The notes below the pieces were generated by a model. The model made no database searches. It saw only the letters and a program-made list of their open reading frames with translations, and was not told where the DNA came from. 64,000 bases of DNA from assembly GCF_954871325.1 (NCBI RefSeq), contig NC_088776.1, positions 10,540,052 to 10,604,051 of the forward strand, read 5' to 3'. Below are positions 1 through 12,571 of this stretch, piece by piece. The stretch comes from Gordionus sp. m RMFG-2023 (taxonomy: Eukaryota > Nematomorpha > Gordioida > Chordodea > Parachordodidae). The position numbers and the translations under genes were made by a program. Every line of letters starts with the position of its first letter. Positions within the stretch are counted from its first letter, which is position 1.

Positions 1-1170
1 AGCTATTTACAACATGATGAAAGATCTTAAATTCGATTTCGACCTCGACCTTAATCTATACTAGATGATGGCACATTATGATGTAATTCACATCATATAA
101 ACAAAGCTCTTAGCCACCTAGAAACAGAATGCTTTAAAATCGGTTTACAATTAAACCAAAACAGAAATATGTTTCCTCAACCCGGATACCGATTTGTTAA
201 AGATTACACTATTATTGAAAAAGAAGATATCCAACTCTTAGGCTCTCCATTACTAAATAATAATATATTGGAAAAATTAACGATAAAACATTTTCTGAAA
301 TGCAAAACTTTGAAAATTCCATTAACCATAATCACACCAACCTTTTTATTTATTAAGAAAATGTTTTTATCGGTCTAAAATCTCGCATCTTTTCCACTTA
401 TTCTCCTCATTTACCGCTTAGAAATTTTTTAATCAACATGATATTCACTTAAAAACCTATATAGAAAAAATCCTCAACCTATCATTATCGGGCTTTAATT
501 GGCACCTTACCTTGCCTAATTACTTGCTAAACTAGGTGGTATCGACATAATTCCTTTAGAACTATTATCCCTATCTTTATTTATCTCAAATCGCCTATCC
601 CTCAATTCAGCGATCTCATCATTTATAACACCCAATGATGATCTTTTAACAGCAGCAATCGAACGTTGGAATCAACTTACCCCAAACGGTTTTACATTTC
701 CAACAAAAATATCCCGCAAATCTATTATTGAATCCCTAATAAATAATCTACAAAGTAGCCTTAATTCTACTGATATTAACGACATAACGATAAATACGGA
801 GGGTACGAATGGCTCGAAGCACTTCCAAGCCAAACCTTAGATAATCTCTTAACCAACGAACAACTGAGAGTTACTATAGTATTTAGACTTGGATGCTCAC
901 TTACACAAGTACACACATGCCACCAATGTAACTTACCCGTCATTCTAACGCTCGACATAGCCTTAACTGCACCCGTAGTCAAGGTCGCCATCTCATTCAT
1001 AAAGCAATCAACAAAATCATCCATAACGCATTTAATAAGGCAGAAATACACAACATCATCGAAACAACTAACCTTTCATTGCAGGATGGCCTTGACGGTT
1101 TAACCTGTACCCCCTGGTCCAACGGCAAGTTCCTTATTTGGGACGTAATCTACGTCCCTTCCTTTCCTTA
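1..1170 (+). mobile_element. LINE-like reverse transcriptase relic, 3' half
   Basis: The window opens inside a reverse transcriptase: around 62-75 the + strand reads ILDDGT, the polymerase active-site box, followed by NKALSHLE and QLLGSPLL (about 105-250), as in a family of animal retroelements that continue with a conserved C-terminal domain. That domain is visible at 800-1160: YEWLEALPS, NEQLRV, LGCSL, a short Cys/His region, then RHLIHKAINKII and TPWSNGKFLIWDV. The last two blocks resemble the restriction-like endonuclease end of site-specific LINEs, which is an inference. The reading frame is interrupted several times and the element is dead. A second copy of the same family lies at 26649-27330. 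The 5' part is outside the window. Confidence 0.7.
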
Positions 1171-3058
1171 ATTAATTCTAACCCTCTAACTACCGGGCAA
1201 AATAAAAAAAATCAATAAATATTCTAAACTCAATAATTTTATATTTTAGTAGTCGTAGTCATATTAACTAATGGCAATTTTTCCCAGTCAGCATACCTTT
1301 TTTTAGGTAAATATTTAAAATTACAAACGAATACCGCGAATCTATATTTCTCAAACAAAAACTAACTTTAAACTTTTAAACATAATTATACTTGTGTTTT
1401 AGAAACACACTCATTACTAAATTAGCTCTTTTTAGAGCCTTCGACACATATATTTTTATTGAGTAATTTTATATATTTTAATAGTTATTTTTAAATTTAT
1501 ATGTAAGGTATTCATTATAATTAAAAAAATATATAGTAATTAGAAATTTATTATATGATTTATAATGATTAAATTATATACATATATTCATCATGTTTTA
1601 TAATGTACGATTAATAAAAAAATTAATAAGGTTATGATAATATCATAACAAACTTAACATTCATACACTTTTACTTCACGGACATATATTAAACTATTTA
1701 TTTTAACAAACTTTATTCTAATTTATAATGGCTTATAATTAAATATCTCAGATAGCAAAGATATGATATAGTTTTCTATATAATAAAAGGTATTTAAAAA
1801 ATACACAAGCTTTTTAAATTATTTATAAAAATATATATAACTTTCAAATTTTATGTTAAACATAATTTACAATTCAGTTTTGCAAATTATTTAACGCCAT
1901 CTATAAAATACTTTTAATTTATTAGAATATATTTTTTAAAACAATTTTGGCAGCTTCTAAAAATGGCACCAATACCTACAGCCTCTGAAAAGAGCTTTCA
2001 AAAATTTTAAATAAGATAGAAAAAAGGAAAGAAAGGAGCATGGTCGTTTTTTTGTAGCAATAGTTAATAGCAAGATATTTTTTGAAAATAGCGATGACAG
2101 TAAGGCCCCACTTTTATGAAACTACTTTTGAATTTAATAAATATTAACTGTAAATATACAATATATCCCCCCTCCCCACCCCCACTCTAAAATTTTTTTT
2201 ATAGAAATTGTATTCACATTAAAGATATTTATACTTTATATATCATCTGATACTCAACTTCCGTTAGAAAGAAATGGTAACATTGAAAAAATAAAATAAC
2301 ATTAAGATAATATGATAAAAGTTATGCAACTGTTATTATTGCTTTGGATACTGAGATAAATAAATAAATGTTTTATTTATTACTCCTAAAGATCATTTTA
2401 AAATTAGAAATATTTTTTGTCAAAAGAAAACTCTAATTACATTATAATAATTAAAAAAATAAAATGGAAAGAACACTCAATGATAAAACATTTCCCTATG
2501 ATGGGAAAAAAAAACATTTCCCTATGATGGGAAAAAAAAACCTTGGGTTCTGATGGAATAGATTTAATAGACCAATGTTTTTTAAAAAAACCTATCCGCT
2601 TGACATATGTCTAAGGAAAGAGATAACGATTAGTATTTAAAAATAATTAGTTAATTTTGAGTATTTTCTTTGCTTCAACAATATCAAATAGATTCGAAAT
2701 AATAATTTTTGGAGAGGAAGAGAAGCATATAAAGTCCCAAATTATGGATTTTCTAAAAAACCAAGGTACAGGTATATCACCTAATGATAAATTAGCAGGC
2801 TTCAAAATGTTTGGTTAGAGTCCTCGTAAGACTATACTTAATTATTGAATTAATCGTTGCATACCTTTATTAACTTAACAAATAATTTAACATATAAAAT
2901 TCAAAAAAATAATATCTAAATCCGGATATTCCAATTCTATCATAAACAAATAAAATTAATTTTTATCAATTTTTTTTTCAATAAACCTTGAAAATAGAAA
3001 TAATAAATGATTGCCAAAACTTAACTTTAATAATATATTCAGAATTATTATTTTAAAA
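1171..3058. other. AT-rich spacer
   Basis: No coding signal or element ends recognised apart from a short tandem duplication near 2486-2540. Sequence is dominated by A/T runs. Confidence 0.5.
2486..2540. repeat. Tandem duplication, ~28-bp unit
   Basis: The unit aaacatttccctatgatggg followed by an A run occurs twice in immediate succession, nearly identical, suggesting recent slippage or duplication. Confidence 0.8.
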
Positions 3059-3094
3059 ATGGATGAGACCGATGAAAATTACACTGGGAAGAGG
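3059..3094 (+). CDS. Possible orphan first coding exon
   Basis: An ATG at 3059 opens twelve codons, MDETDENYTGKR, ending exactly at GTGAGT, a strong 5' splice site. The stretch is less AT-rich than its flanks and codon-like. I could not find a matching downstream exon before the piggyBac relic at 5585, so no gene can be named. It could equally be chance. Confidence 0.25.
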
Positions 3095-5584
3095 GTGAGT
3101 TCTTAATAATAATAATATATAAAGAAATATAATACTATATATCCATTTAATTAGATTATAAAATCAAATCATGCGATTGTTCATTATAATGGCTTTTTGT
3201 AAATTTTTAATTTTCAAGTTTTTTTTATTATGTTTTATGTCGATGATAATTTGCAATACAAAAATGTCCACTTTAATTCTATTATTTACAAAAGAGTTTA
3301 AAAAATTTACAAAAATCTTTTAAGATTTTTTTTTGAAGAAGAGAAATCTTTGATCAAATTTCATCTAAATCGCCAAAATCTTTTATAGTATATCCGTGTA
3401 ATTTTTATGCAGAAAAAAATCTTTCATGATGTAATCAAAATTTTTTTTTTTCAAACACTTAAGTATAAAATAAACTTTTCAAAGAATACAATATGAGTTA
3501 AATGTATTAGACATAAATTATAAGCCTTTTCTAAAAATCAGTTGTTTACATTTCCAAAAATGTCTTTGGAAAAAAAATAGGCGAGGCATAACAATCCTCA
3601 GACGACGATGATATTTATAAAAAAAGAGCGATTTTTTGCAAACTAGTGGTAGCGCGTTAACCTTTAAAGCATTTAATAACACTGCACCCAAGTTATCTAT
3701 TATGAAATATATTACAATGTTATTTATATTTAAAAAAAAATAGAAAAAAATATATTTTAAAATATTAAAAATTGGAAATTTGTATGTGTAAACAATCTTA
3801 GTTTTTTTTTAAAAATTAGATTATAAATTATTATAAATATTTTGGTTTATATAAAAATATGTATATTTTTAACATTAAAAAAATGTATGACAAATTTTTT
3901 TTGTAAAATAACTAATGATGTATCTAAATTATTGACATAAATAAAGGGATACAAAAAATAACTTAAATAGATAAATATTATCATAATACAGTGTGGTTAT
4001 CATTTTTTAAAATTCAAAAATAGTCGATTTATTTGATTTTAAAGGTAAAATTTTATAAGATCAAATATTAAAATATTATTATAAAACCAGAGATTCATTT
4101 TAATAGACTTTTCATCCTTTGAATATCTATTTTGTCATTATTCCTTTTATTTAAATCATTATTACACATATATATATTCAAACGTTGTTAAGGTAAATTT
4201 TGCAGTAATTTGCATTTATAAATGAGTAAATTTGTTATAAATGTTAAAAAAAATAATATTAATTAAAATAAAATATTTGAAATATTAATTAAAATAAAAT
4301 ATTTGAAATATTAATTAAAATAAATTATAATAAATTAACTTAAATAAATTAAAATAATATTTATATGACCCATATAAAATATATCACGATTTTTACTTTA
4401 ACTTATTTTATTTTATATTCAAATTTATATTCTAAAATAATATTAAATAATGTGGAAATTTTGTATATATAGCAACAAAATCTAATTCTTCATTTCATAA
4501 TAAAATAGTTTTCCTTAGCTAGCCATCATGTGTTTCTATTAAATTTTAACTAATTTGACAGATAAATAACTTTTTAACTAATTGTTTAATTTTTGAGTGA
4601 TATTATTTTCGTAAACATAAAATAATTATAATTTTACATTATGTAGAATGTTACTTTCAATGGACTTTACTATATATCTGTGGTATAAATACAAGTGTGA
4701 GATGAAAATTCTTTAAAGAATAATTTCCTAGTATTTATCCATTTTTCAACGACTATATGGAATTGAATATATTTCTCTTTAGCCTAAAATTATAAAAATT
4801 TTTATATCTCACGACTAAAAAGCAATTAAATTAAAATATTTTTTATGAATGATGTAAATATGGAGTCTATATTTAATATTTTTTGTCCTTTCGCAATCGC
4901 ATAATCTTGAGAAGAAATTAAATATCTCTTCCTATTAATGGTCAACGTAGTATATCTGCAACAGTTGTTATTTATTGATTGTTCACATATAATTTTTTGA
5001 ATTGAAATATTTTTACACATAATTTATAGCTCAAAGATTGTACTATAACATAAAAACAATTTTTTTAAATTATTTATTTTTGAGTGCCCATTGTGCCACT
5101 GAAGTTTAACAATTTTAGACTATAAAAATGCCACATGTTTTAGGCTCCTCGTTGAGTAGTTTTTTTTAAAATGCCATTGGCATAAATTTATTTCTTATAG
5201 ATGCCTTGACCTATTTTAATTAATTTTAGCCCATCTTCCTATCTGTTCTCTGATTTATTTATATGTTTTTAGTGATCATTTATGCAACCTTGACCATATA
5301 AGGGTTTAAAAAATCAATTTTCCTAAAAAAATTTAAAAAAAAAAATTTGGCATCATATTTTATTATATATTTTTGTTTATAATTAGTAAAAATACTATTT
5401 TTTCATCATAATATTTTTATTATTCATATAAAAAGAATTCCAGAAAATTTATAATTTTAATGTTATTTCATTATGTTTTTCATATATATATATATGTATA
5501 AGTTGAATATAAAAATTACTTGTAAATTATATGTTACCATCTTATTTTAGCCAAATTTTTAAATAATATTATCATATTATTATG
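3095..5584. other. AT-rich spacer
   Basis: Nothing assignable. It contains a short tandem repeat at about 4256-4326 (unit tattaattaaaataaaatat plus a few bases, about two and a half copies) and long A/T runs. If 3059-3094 is a real exon this could be its intron. Confidence 0.4.
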
Positions 5585-6858
5585 ACAAAACAATCTCTAA
5601 AAGTTGATGAAGCCTCCATGCTTTTTGATGAAGACCTGATAAAACAGATGTTGTAATTATACTTCTTAATGCTGCCTTAGTGATGTAGAAGATTTATGAA
5701 TACGATCTAACCGAAACACCTAATCGTCCACTAGATACTACAGAGGATATAGAAATCCATAATTCAGCAGACATTGATATTGTTTCAAAATCCTTAATAT
5801 CTATAAAACAAAAAAGCAAGTTAAATTTTTGAAATAATTTAAAATGGAGAAAAATTAATCCAATATACATATCGAGATTACAGACAATGATAAAAAATTA
5901 TCATAGAATTTTCAAATTTAATTGGAAAAACTACAAAAAAATATTTGAATTATTTTTTGATCAAGAAATATATTCACTGTTTATCTTTTATTGTAAATTG
6001 TAATCGTTTTTAAATCAAAATAAAACCTTCTTATTTTCTAAAGAGTCAGAGAGGGAAGATTTATAAGAATTCTTAAATTGACTGGTTATCATTCCTTAAT
6101 GCAAAAAATTGAGAGAATATATAGGTCGAATGACAATAATATTATTATACCAATCGTTAGAAATTTAATGACACAGCATACATTTCGTGATATCAAAAAG
6201 AATCTTCATTTATTTAATAATCCAACTCTAGATGAAGAAAATAATTATTATAAAGTCTGCTCATATTTAAATTTATTAAATAAAGTTTCATCAATTCGAC
6301 ATATTTAATTTATGCACAGATGAGCAAATGATACCGTATCGAGGAAGCATTCCTGTAAAATGTTTATGAGAGGTAAATCCATTCGATTTGGAAATAAATC
6401 ATGGACCCTTATTTCCTCCGATGGATATATATTTGCATTTAATGTATATCAAGGAAACAATATGAAAGACAAGCTACGAATCTTGGTAGGTACGGTTGTT
6501 ATAAACTTACTCAAAGTTGTCTTACCTTCTTCGTATTCTATTTATTTCAATTTATATATCTATCGCATCTGAAGCATTTTGGATTTTTAGCAAATGGGAC
6601 TATAAGAGAAAATAGACTTAAATTCTACCATAGAAACAATTAAAGTTATGGCAAAAAAAGAGGGGCTATTACGACTGCTTATTGAAAAATAGTTCATTGC
6701 TCAGAGTTGTATCAACATGTAAAGCTCCTAGTCTATCAACGTAAGATTCTTTAGAAAGATCTTCTCAAGAATAAAAATTACACAACCTAATCTTATAAAT
6801 TTATATTCCCATATGGATGGCGTTAATCTGCGTGATAACTTAGTTTTAACATATATAT

Positions 6859-8675
6859 CAGAGACCTACAGAGGTACCATTTGCACGGCCCGGCCCGGAT
6901 TTAAAAATTTAAGGCCCGGCCCAGATATTTATTTTTTACGGCCCGGCCCGGATTTAAAAATTTCAGACCCGGCTCGGAATTTTTTAAAATTATATTCGAC
7001 CTGGTATATATAAAAATTTACCTATGAGGTATTTCACCATATTTTTCAGCGAGTATTATGGCTTATTATTTAAAAAATACATGTAAAAAGCTAAATTATA
7101 AAACTGTTATTTATAAAAATGGATATTTTGAGCATATACTATATTTTATATTGCATTTATAAAAATAAAACTAATATTCATAAAAATGGTAATAATATTT
7201 GTCATATACTATATTTTATATTACATTTAAAAAAAATAAAACTAATATTTAATTTATAAAAATGGAAAATATTTTGAGAATATAATATATTGTATTTAAT
7301 TTACTATTTAATTTATAAAATAAAAATAAATCGCTATTTAAAAAAATGCATGTATAATAAATAGTATTTTGAAAATATAATCTAATTACACAATATTAAT
7401 ATAATTTATTTTATAATATAAATTTTTAACTATAATATTGTAAAAAAAAATAATGAAAAATGTTGGATTAAAAACTTTTATGACTCAAGGTAAAATATAA
7501 TAAATGCAATAAATATTTGACAGTTTGCAAAGTAAAAAACCAGCATGATTGACGAAAACCTATACTCAAGAAAGATATTAAAAATTCACAAATTATCATG
7601 AAGATAGAGAAGCATATCTACCTTTTCAGGTTGAAGATTACTTCTTCTTTCTTCAAGAATTCTCCCAGTAGTGGAAAAATTCCGCTCACAGCTTGCACTT
7701 AAAGCAGAAATTGCCAATTTTGCTAAAATTGGAAATTCGCTTTGATGAGCCGCCCACCACTCTAACAAATTATCCACCTTAAATGTTTTATCTATTATTT
7801 ATGTAATTATAATATTCATCATCGGGTATTGACATATTACCAGAATTACCATCGCCCCATTTGTCATAAAACGATTCAGTTTGTTTAACAACAGTGGTAA
7901 TTTGACTGGTCGATGGTATTTCATTTACTTCCTGAGCCTCTTGTAATTTAATATAATCTTTTATATATTTTTCCGTCATTTTGCGATCTGTCCCTGACTA
8001 CATACGTAATTGCTTGAATTTGGGACAGAGAAAAAGAGAAATAAATGATACTTGTGTAAAACAAATTTTTCAATTAAAAAATGCTTTATATTAAGTAAAA
8101 TCAATTTTATTTCTCCTTTTCGCTTTGAAAGGTATTACAAACTTTAAGAAGTGATATTCCTTTATTTGATTGTTTTGGTAAAATATATTCTAAAAATTTA
8201 GATATGAATTATAAAAAAATATATTAATAATACTTGAATATTGGGGCTTATTTAAGATATTCATTTATTTGATTGTTTTGGTAAAATATGTTGTAAAAAT
8301 TTAGATATGAATTATAAAAAAATATATTAATACTTTGAATAAATTTGCAGGAAATTAATAATAAGATCGATCTGTGGGTTGTTAGGTAGCGTTAACCATC
8401 ACCCAATATTATATTAATCATAACTATAATATAATATAATATTATAACCATTAACTCAGAATGTAAAAATTTTTATAAAAAATATTAAGGCCCGGCCCGG
8501 GTTTAACAATCTTAGGCCCTGCCCGGCCCTGATATATTTAAAAAAAATTTTTTTAGGCCCGGCCCGGATATGTTTAAAAAAATTTTTTTTAGGCCCGACC
8601 CGGCCCGGGTATATTAAAAAATTATAAATACGGCCCGGCCCTATCCGGGCTTAGGGCCGGGCCTGCAGGTCTCTG
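6859..8675 (-). mobile_element. hAT transposon inserted in the piggyBac relic
   Basis: The element begins CAGAGACCTACAG and ends CTGCAGGTCTCTG, imperfect terminal inverted repeats. It is flanked by a perfect 8-bp duplication, atatatat (6851-6858 and 8676-8683), the hAT signature. Both subterminal zones carry many direct copies of a ggcccggcccgg motif, probably transposase binding sites. Inside, only the C-terminal part of a hAT transposase is found, on the - strand (7586-7979). A ~75-bp segment is duplicated at about 8160-8240 and 8270-8335. The element is therefore internally deleted and non-autonomous, and it is younger than the piggyBac copy it splits. Confidence 0.92.
7586..7979 (-). pseudogene. 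hAT transposase, C-terminal dimerisation region
   Basis: Two adjacent open segments on the - strand. The downstream one (7777-7586) contains WWAAHQSEFPILAKLA, ASCERNFSTTGRI and DMLLYLHDN, the classical hAT dimerisation region with its W, E-R-F-S and final hydrophobic blocks. The upstream one (7979-7788) is the acidic linker before it. No RNase H-like catalytic core remains in the element. Confidence 0.85.
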
Positions 8676-8960
8676 ATATATATACAAGGTAAAAAATGGC
8701 TGTGGTCCATTTTTAGCAATTTTATTGACGTAGCAGTAGTAAATTCGTAAAAGTTATGGAATTGTGTGAATCCTGATAATAAAAATTATTACTTACATTT
8801 CGGTAGGAAATAACTATGACATTTGAAAACTCCCAAGTAGGGACCATTCTAGTCAATTTCTCCACCAAAGCACCTGAAAATTCTTATGGTAATTATGTAA
8901 AAACTATTACCGTTAACAAAACACAACTGCAAGACAAGATATATATGTAATATGTGTCAT

Positions 8961-9889
8961 ATCTCATATACCAATTACATATTGATTGTTTTAAAAAATT
9001 TCATAAAATATAAAAATTAGAAAATTGTATCTTATAAATGTAAAATATATTAATAAATTTTGTAATTATCCATCGTATTTCGATTCTTTCGAATAATATT
9101 TATCTTATTTTTATACCCCTAATTACACTAAAATAAAGAAAATTTTATAGGCTGAAAAAAGTGAGACCATTAATGGGCCAATCATGCTATCTAGTTCTTA
9201 TTATACATCTATAGCTCCCAAGATAAACAGGATTAAGTAGTATAGGCCTTAAATTTAAAATGTGTTCTATTACTTTATTTTATTAAATTTAATATTCCTC
9301 ATATATATCCCTTTTTTTTGTCGATACTTGTTAATGTGGTCGATATTTTACTTATCATTTTCTAAAGACATTTTGATTTAACGCGATTTTTTTATTACAT
9401 TAGCTTTAACCTTAAAGTATCATTTAATTTCATCGATAGATTAATTATTATTCTTTTTTGGTTAAAATTGTATTTATACAATATAATCAATCTATTGATT
9501 TTAATTTAACTTTTATATATTTTTTTTGTTATATTTATTTTGATCTAATTTTTTTTAGTAATTAAAGAAAAGTAATTCAATATCAAGGGATTAAAAGAAT
9601 GCAACGCATAACTCTAAAATTTTGTTTTTATTGCTTTTTGCTTATATTATTAGTTTGTTTAGTTGTTTAGTTTAAAATAATAAATCATATTATCTTTATT
9701 TTCTTCAATAATATATCCATTTTTCCTTAGTATATTACAAAGGATTATAAATGTTGTAATTAAAGTTTTATTTTTTTGTTATAAATTTCGATGTAATGTT
9801 AAGAATATGTCAATAAATTATTATTCGGATTTTGATATTCATTTGTTCATATACAAAATATATAATATGATATAATAGCCTCTCTTTGT
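8961..9889. other. AT-rich spacer
   Basis: No gene or element recognised. Near 9140-9240 a slightly more complex stretch could be the last remnant of the piggyBac 3' end, but I see no motif to prove it. Confidence 0.4.
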
Positions 9890-10028
9890 GACCGTTTATA
9901 ATAATTTGGTGCCGAAACCCGGGATTAAACCAGGGAGGGTGAAGGTGTTGTAGTTGATGTGAAGCTTGTCAATCAATCAATAAAATATTATTATTATTAT
10001 ATCGGTCGTGGTATTATGATTTAATATT

Positions 10029-10860
10029 ATTACAATAAAATTACTGAATAGTATTATCAAAAGCAATATCATAACAGTTGGTACACGAAATCCGGGACCT
10101 TGCGCATATTTAGAAGTAGGTTAATTTGTTAAGATTAATGTGTTATATTATTTATACATTGATAATTTTAACAAGAATTTTGTTATTATCAAATCAGACC
10201 TTTAGAATATCTTAGATTAAATTTTGAGTTTGTTTTACACTGTTAATCAATTACATGTGTTAGTAATAATAGTGTTAGTAATAGTTTTAGTAGTGTATTA
10301 TGTGGGGTTTTGGATGGGAAGGATAAGTGTGAGGAGAGTATGTGATGGGGAATTGTAATGTAGGAATCGGGGTGGAAAGAGGGCGGAGATGGAGGTTATG
10401 GGAAAGAAGGTAGTGAAAGGAGTACGTTGTTTCAGGTGTGGCAGAGAGGGGCATATCAGTAGAGAATGCAGTGTAGTAGATGATGTGAGAAATATGGAGG
10501 GGTATAGAAGGTGTTTTAGATGTGGCAAGGAGGATTATTTGATTAAGGATTGCTCGGGAATTCATGGAAGGGTAGGGACATGACTGCAGGAAAGGAGGAG
10601 ATTAAAAGATATAGTTAATAACAAAATTATTAGTATTATTTGGAATACATATATATATTAATATTTATAAAAATTATTTTAATTTGAGTAGGGTTTTTAG
10701 AATGATTTCGATAAAATTTTTATATTTTATTGATAATTTTAACACATTAATCTTAAAAAATTAACCTGAATACTTCTAAATATGCGTAAGGTCCCGGATT
10801 TCGTATACCAACTGTTATGATATTGCTTTTGATAATACTATTCAGTAACTTTATTGTAAT
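10029..10860. repeat. Inverted repeat, ~120-bp arms around 590 bp
   Basis: The left arm (10029-10148) and right arm (10739-10860) are near-perfect reverse complements. Each carries an LTR-end-like sequence followed by a primer-site-like motif. The loop holds the zinc-knuckle relic. Confidence 0.9.
10389..10583 (+). pseudogene. Gag-type double zinc-knuckle fossil
   Basis: A 64-codon open stretch contains two CX2CX4HX4C-type knuckles: CFRCGREGHISREC and CFRCGKEDYLIKDC (the second has a changed spacing/His position). This is the nucleic-acid-binding end of a retroelement Gag or a cellular CNBP-like protein. Its position between inverted LTR-like pieces favours the retroelement reading. It is an isolated fragment. 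Confidence 0.65.
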
Positions 10861-10978
10861 CATATCATATCATATATCATATTATACACTGGGGAGACAT
10901 CCCACAATTAAGTGGGCACTCCACCACCCCATAGAGGGCGTCTCCAGTGCAGTAAATTTGCATTCACTGTTTGGCAGA

Positions 10979-11143
10979 AAATTTACCCTACTGTCTGGGC
11001 CCTGTTTAATTTGAGTGGGATGACAGGTACCACTCGTGGATAAGCCAGGATCCACAAAGTTGACAGTAATTTACCCTACTGTCAGGGTCCCGTTTAATTT
11101 GAGTGGGATGACGGGTACCACTCGTGGATAAGCCAGGTTCCAC
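10979..11143. repeat. Tandem duplication, ~91-bp period
   Basis: Two direct copies (10979-11052 and 11070-11143) share aatttaccctactgtc, gtttaatttgagtgggatga and accactcgtggataagccag, with a few substitutions. They are markedly more GC-rich than the surroundings and lie inside the LTR-fossil mosaic, so they are probably LTR or untranslated-region sequence. Confidence 0.85.
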
Positions 11144-11295
11144 ATTGTAAATAATGTTTATTTATTATAAAAGATAAGATAGGAATATGTATTAGAAAAA
11201 AGGGGAGGGGGGGGTGATTAAGGAGTAAAGAGGAAGAAGAATTAGTTTTTGTAATTTATTTTTTTTGTTTTGTTTTCTCTTTTTTGTTTTGTTTT

Positions 11296-11460
11296 CTATT
11301 TTTTTTTATTTATATTATTGGTAATAAGAGATTCTTGTGTTAAAATAATGTTAATATCATATTGATCAAGGAGTTTCCTAAGTATAGTTGTTTTTGAAAG
11401 TAAGCCAGGAATGTTGTAGGAGTAGATTGTTAGATTTTTGAAAATTGACATAATATAAAT
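11296..11460 (-). mobile_element. LINE endonuclease (APE/EEP) N-terminal fragment
   Basis: On the - strand a short open reading stretch begins MSIFKNLTIYSYNIPGLL and continues KLLDQYDINIILTQESLI. This is the first part of an exonuclease-endonuclease-phosphatase domain: the strand with the catalytic-type Asn (YNIPGLL, normally WNxxGL), then DIxxxQE with the catalytic Glu. The rest is lost in low-complexity sequence, so this is a 5' scrap of a LINE ORF2. Confidence 0.6.
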
Positions 11461-12274
11461 TTTAAAGTAAATTGTAAGATAAATTTGAATTTTGAAATAG
11501 AAAAAAAATGGGGAAAAAATAAGCAAACGATACTTGGAAAATTGAAAAAGCAAAAAGCAGACAAGAGAAATGATGAATAAGAAAATATCCATGAAATTGA
11601 GTTTTAAGAGAGGATTAAAGTTAAATTTTGTTAAGAAAGAAGTTGTAATTATATTAAATGTTGATTTATATTATTTTGTTTAAATTAAGTTAATAAGATT
11701 AATATATAGAAAAAATAAATTGTTAAAGGAAATAAATAATTGAAATAAAAGATAAATAAATGATTTATAATGGTACTTGCTAAACTTTATAGTAGCTTAG
11801 GTAAAGAATTGGAGAAGATAAGAAAGAATTAAGTTATGATGAATTGATTGAGATAAATTAGTAAATAAAGAAGAGAATTTATTTCTTTGAATCTAGAAAA
11901 AATAAAAAAATTAATGAATAAAAGTAACAACTTGACAGAGATATATTATGGGTTATGTATAATCCTCAGCAATTAAAAAAGAGTCTCATTACTCTCACAA
12001 ACATCTTCCATGCATTTGAAAGAATTTACTAGAGTTTTGATTCAGAAGAGTAGAAGTCAAGCTTTTCATGTCATAAAAAATGTATGTAGTCGCAAAGTAA
12101 ATATTTAAGGAATATAGTGTGCTTGAAAATGAAATTGTGAGTGATAGAAGTATTTGTAGAATTGATAGATATCATTATTTCTTGGAGGTGACGATTTAAC
12201 ATCAGCCATTTTCCCGCAGACGAAAAAAGTCCAATATAATATTCATTTTAAAAAATATAATAATCAAAAAAAAA

Positions 12275-12571
12275 ATGTGCTTCAAAATTTTTAAAAATAC
12301 GTCATACGTCATAATAAGCGCAATTGTCCTTTATCGCTATATGAAACAGCAGAGCTACGCTTGGACTATCTCATCCCATCTAATTGGGTTAAGAAATTTG
12401 GGGGTAACCTATGAGATGAGCCCATCCACAATTTTTGGGCAGGCTGCAGTTACCTGTGGGCGCAAGAGGCGAAACCACTTGCTTAAACGCCTACGGGAGA
12501 TAAGAGAGAGAAAAGCCCGTACCCGATTAAGTAAGATGTATAATATAGGGAGGGGTATTGGTAAATTTTAA
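12275..12571 (+). CDS. Unrecognised small basic ORF, 98 aa
   Basis: This open frame runs from ATG to a TAA just after 12571. It has a hydrophobic N-terminal stretch (VIISAIVLYRYM), a middle with SPSTIFGQAAVTCGRK, and a strongly basic C-terminus (LLKRLREIRERKARTRLSK). Its 3' two thirds are much less AT-rich than the flanks, as seen for real exons here. It sits about 670 bp upstream of the ACAD9-like gene on the same strand, beside retroelement debris. I do not recognise the family; a mitochondrial small protein or a retroelement scrap are both possible. The DNA also contains a short inverted motif (atctcatccc / gagatgagcc). Confidence 0.3.
   Translation: MCFKIFKNTSYVIISAIVLYRYMKQQSYAWTISSHLIGLRNLGVTYEMSPSTIFGQAAVTCGRKRRNHLLKRLREIRERKARTRLSKMYNIGRGIGKF

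Larger units (their letters stand above)
5585..8960 (+). mobile_element. piggyBac (PGBD-type) transposon, broken and interrupted
   Basis: Recognisable piggyBac transposase blocks lie in order on the + strand. An acidic N-terminal stretch with DLTETPNRPLD is near 5705-5745. TDEQMIPYRGSIPVK is at about 6317-6360, MFMRGKSIRFG and SSDGYIFAFNVYQGN follow at 6360-6465, NGTIRENRL is near 6595, and TQPNLINLYSHMDGVN is near 6785-6830. After a 1.8 kb foreign insert, the protein resumes at 8684 with QGKKWLW and IDVAVVNS, the family's next block. The frame changes between the two blocks at about 6358, and further stops and shifts are present, so it is a pseudo-transposase. Terminal repeats and TTAA target sites were not resolved, so the outer limits are approximate. 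Confidence 0.8.

Noticed and set aside
776-1051. 91-aa - strand open frame with Cys and Met-rich sequence
   Set aside because: It is antisense to the LINE-like reverse-transcriptase relic, which has clear motifs on the + strand.
10287-10565. Two overlapping - strand frames rich in Pro, His and Leu
   Set aside because: They are antisense shadows of the zinc-knuckle stretch and have no motif.
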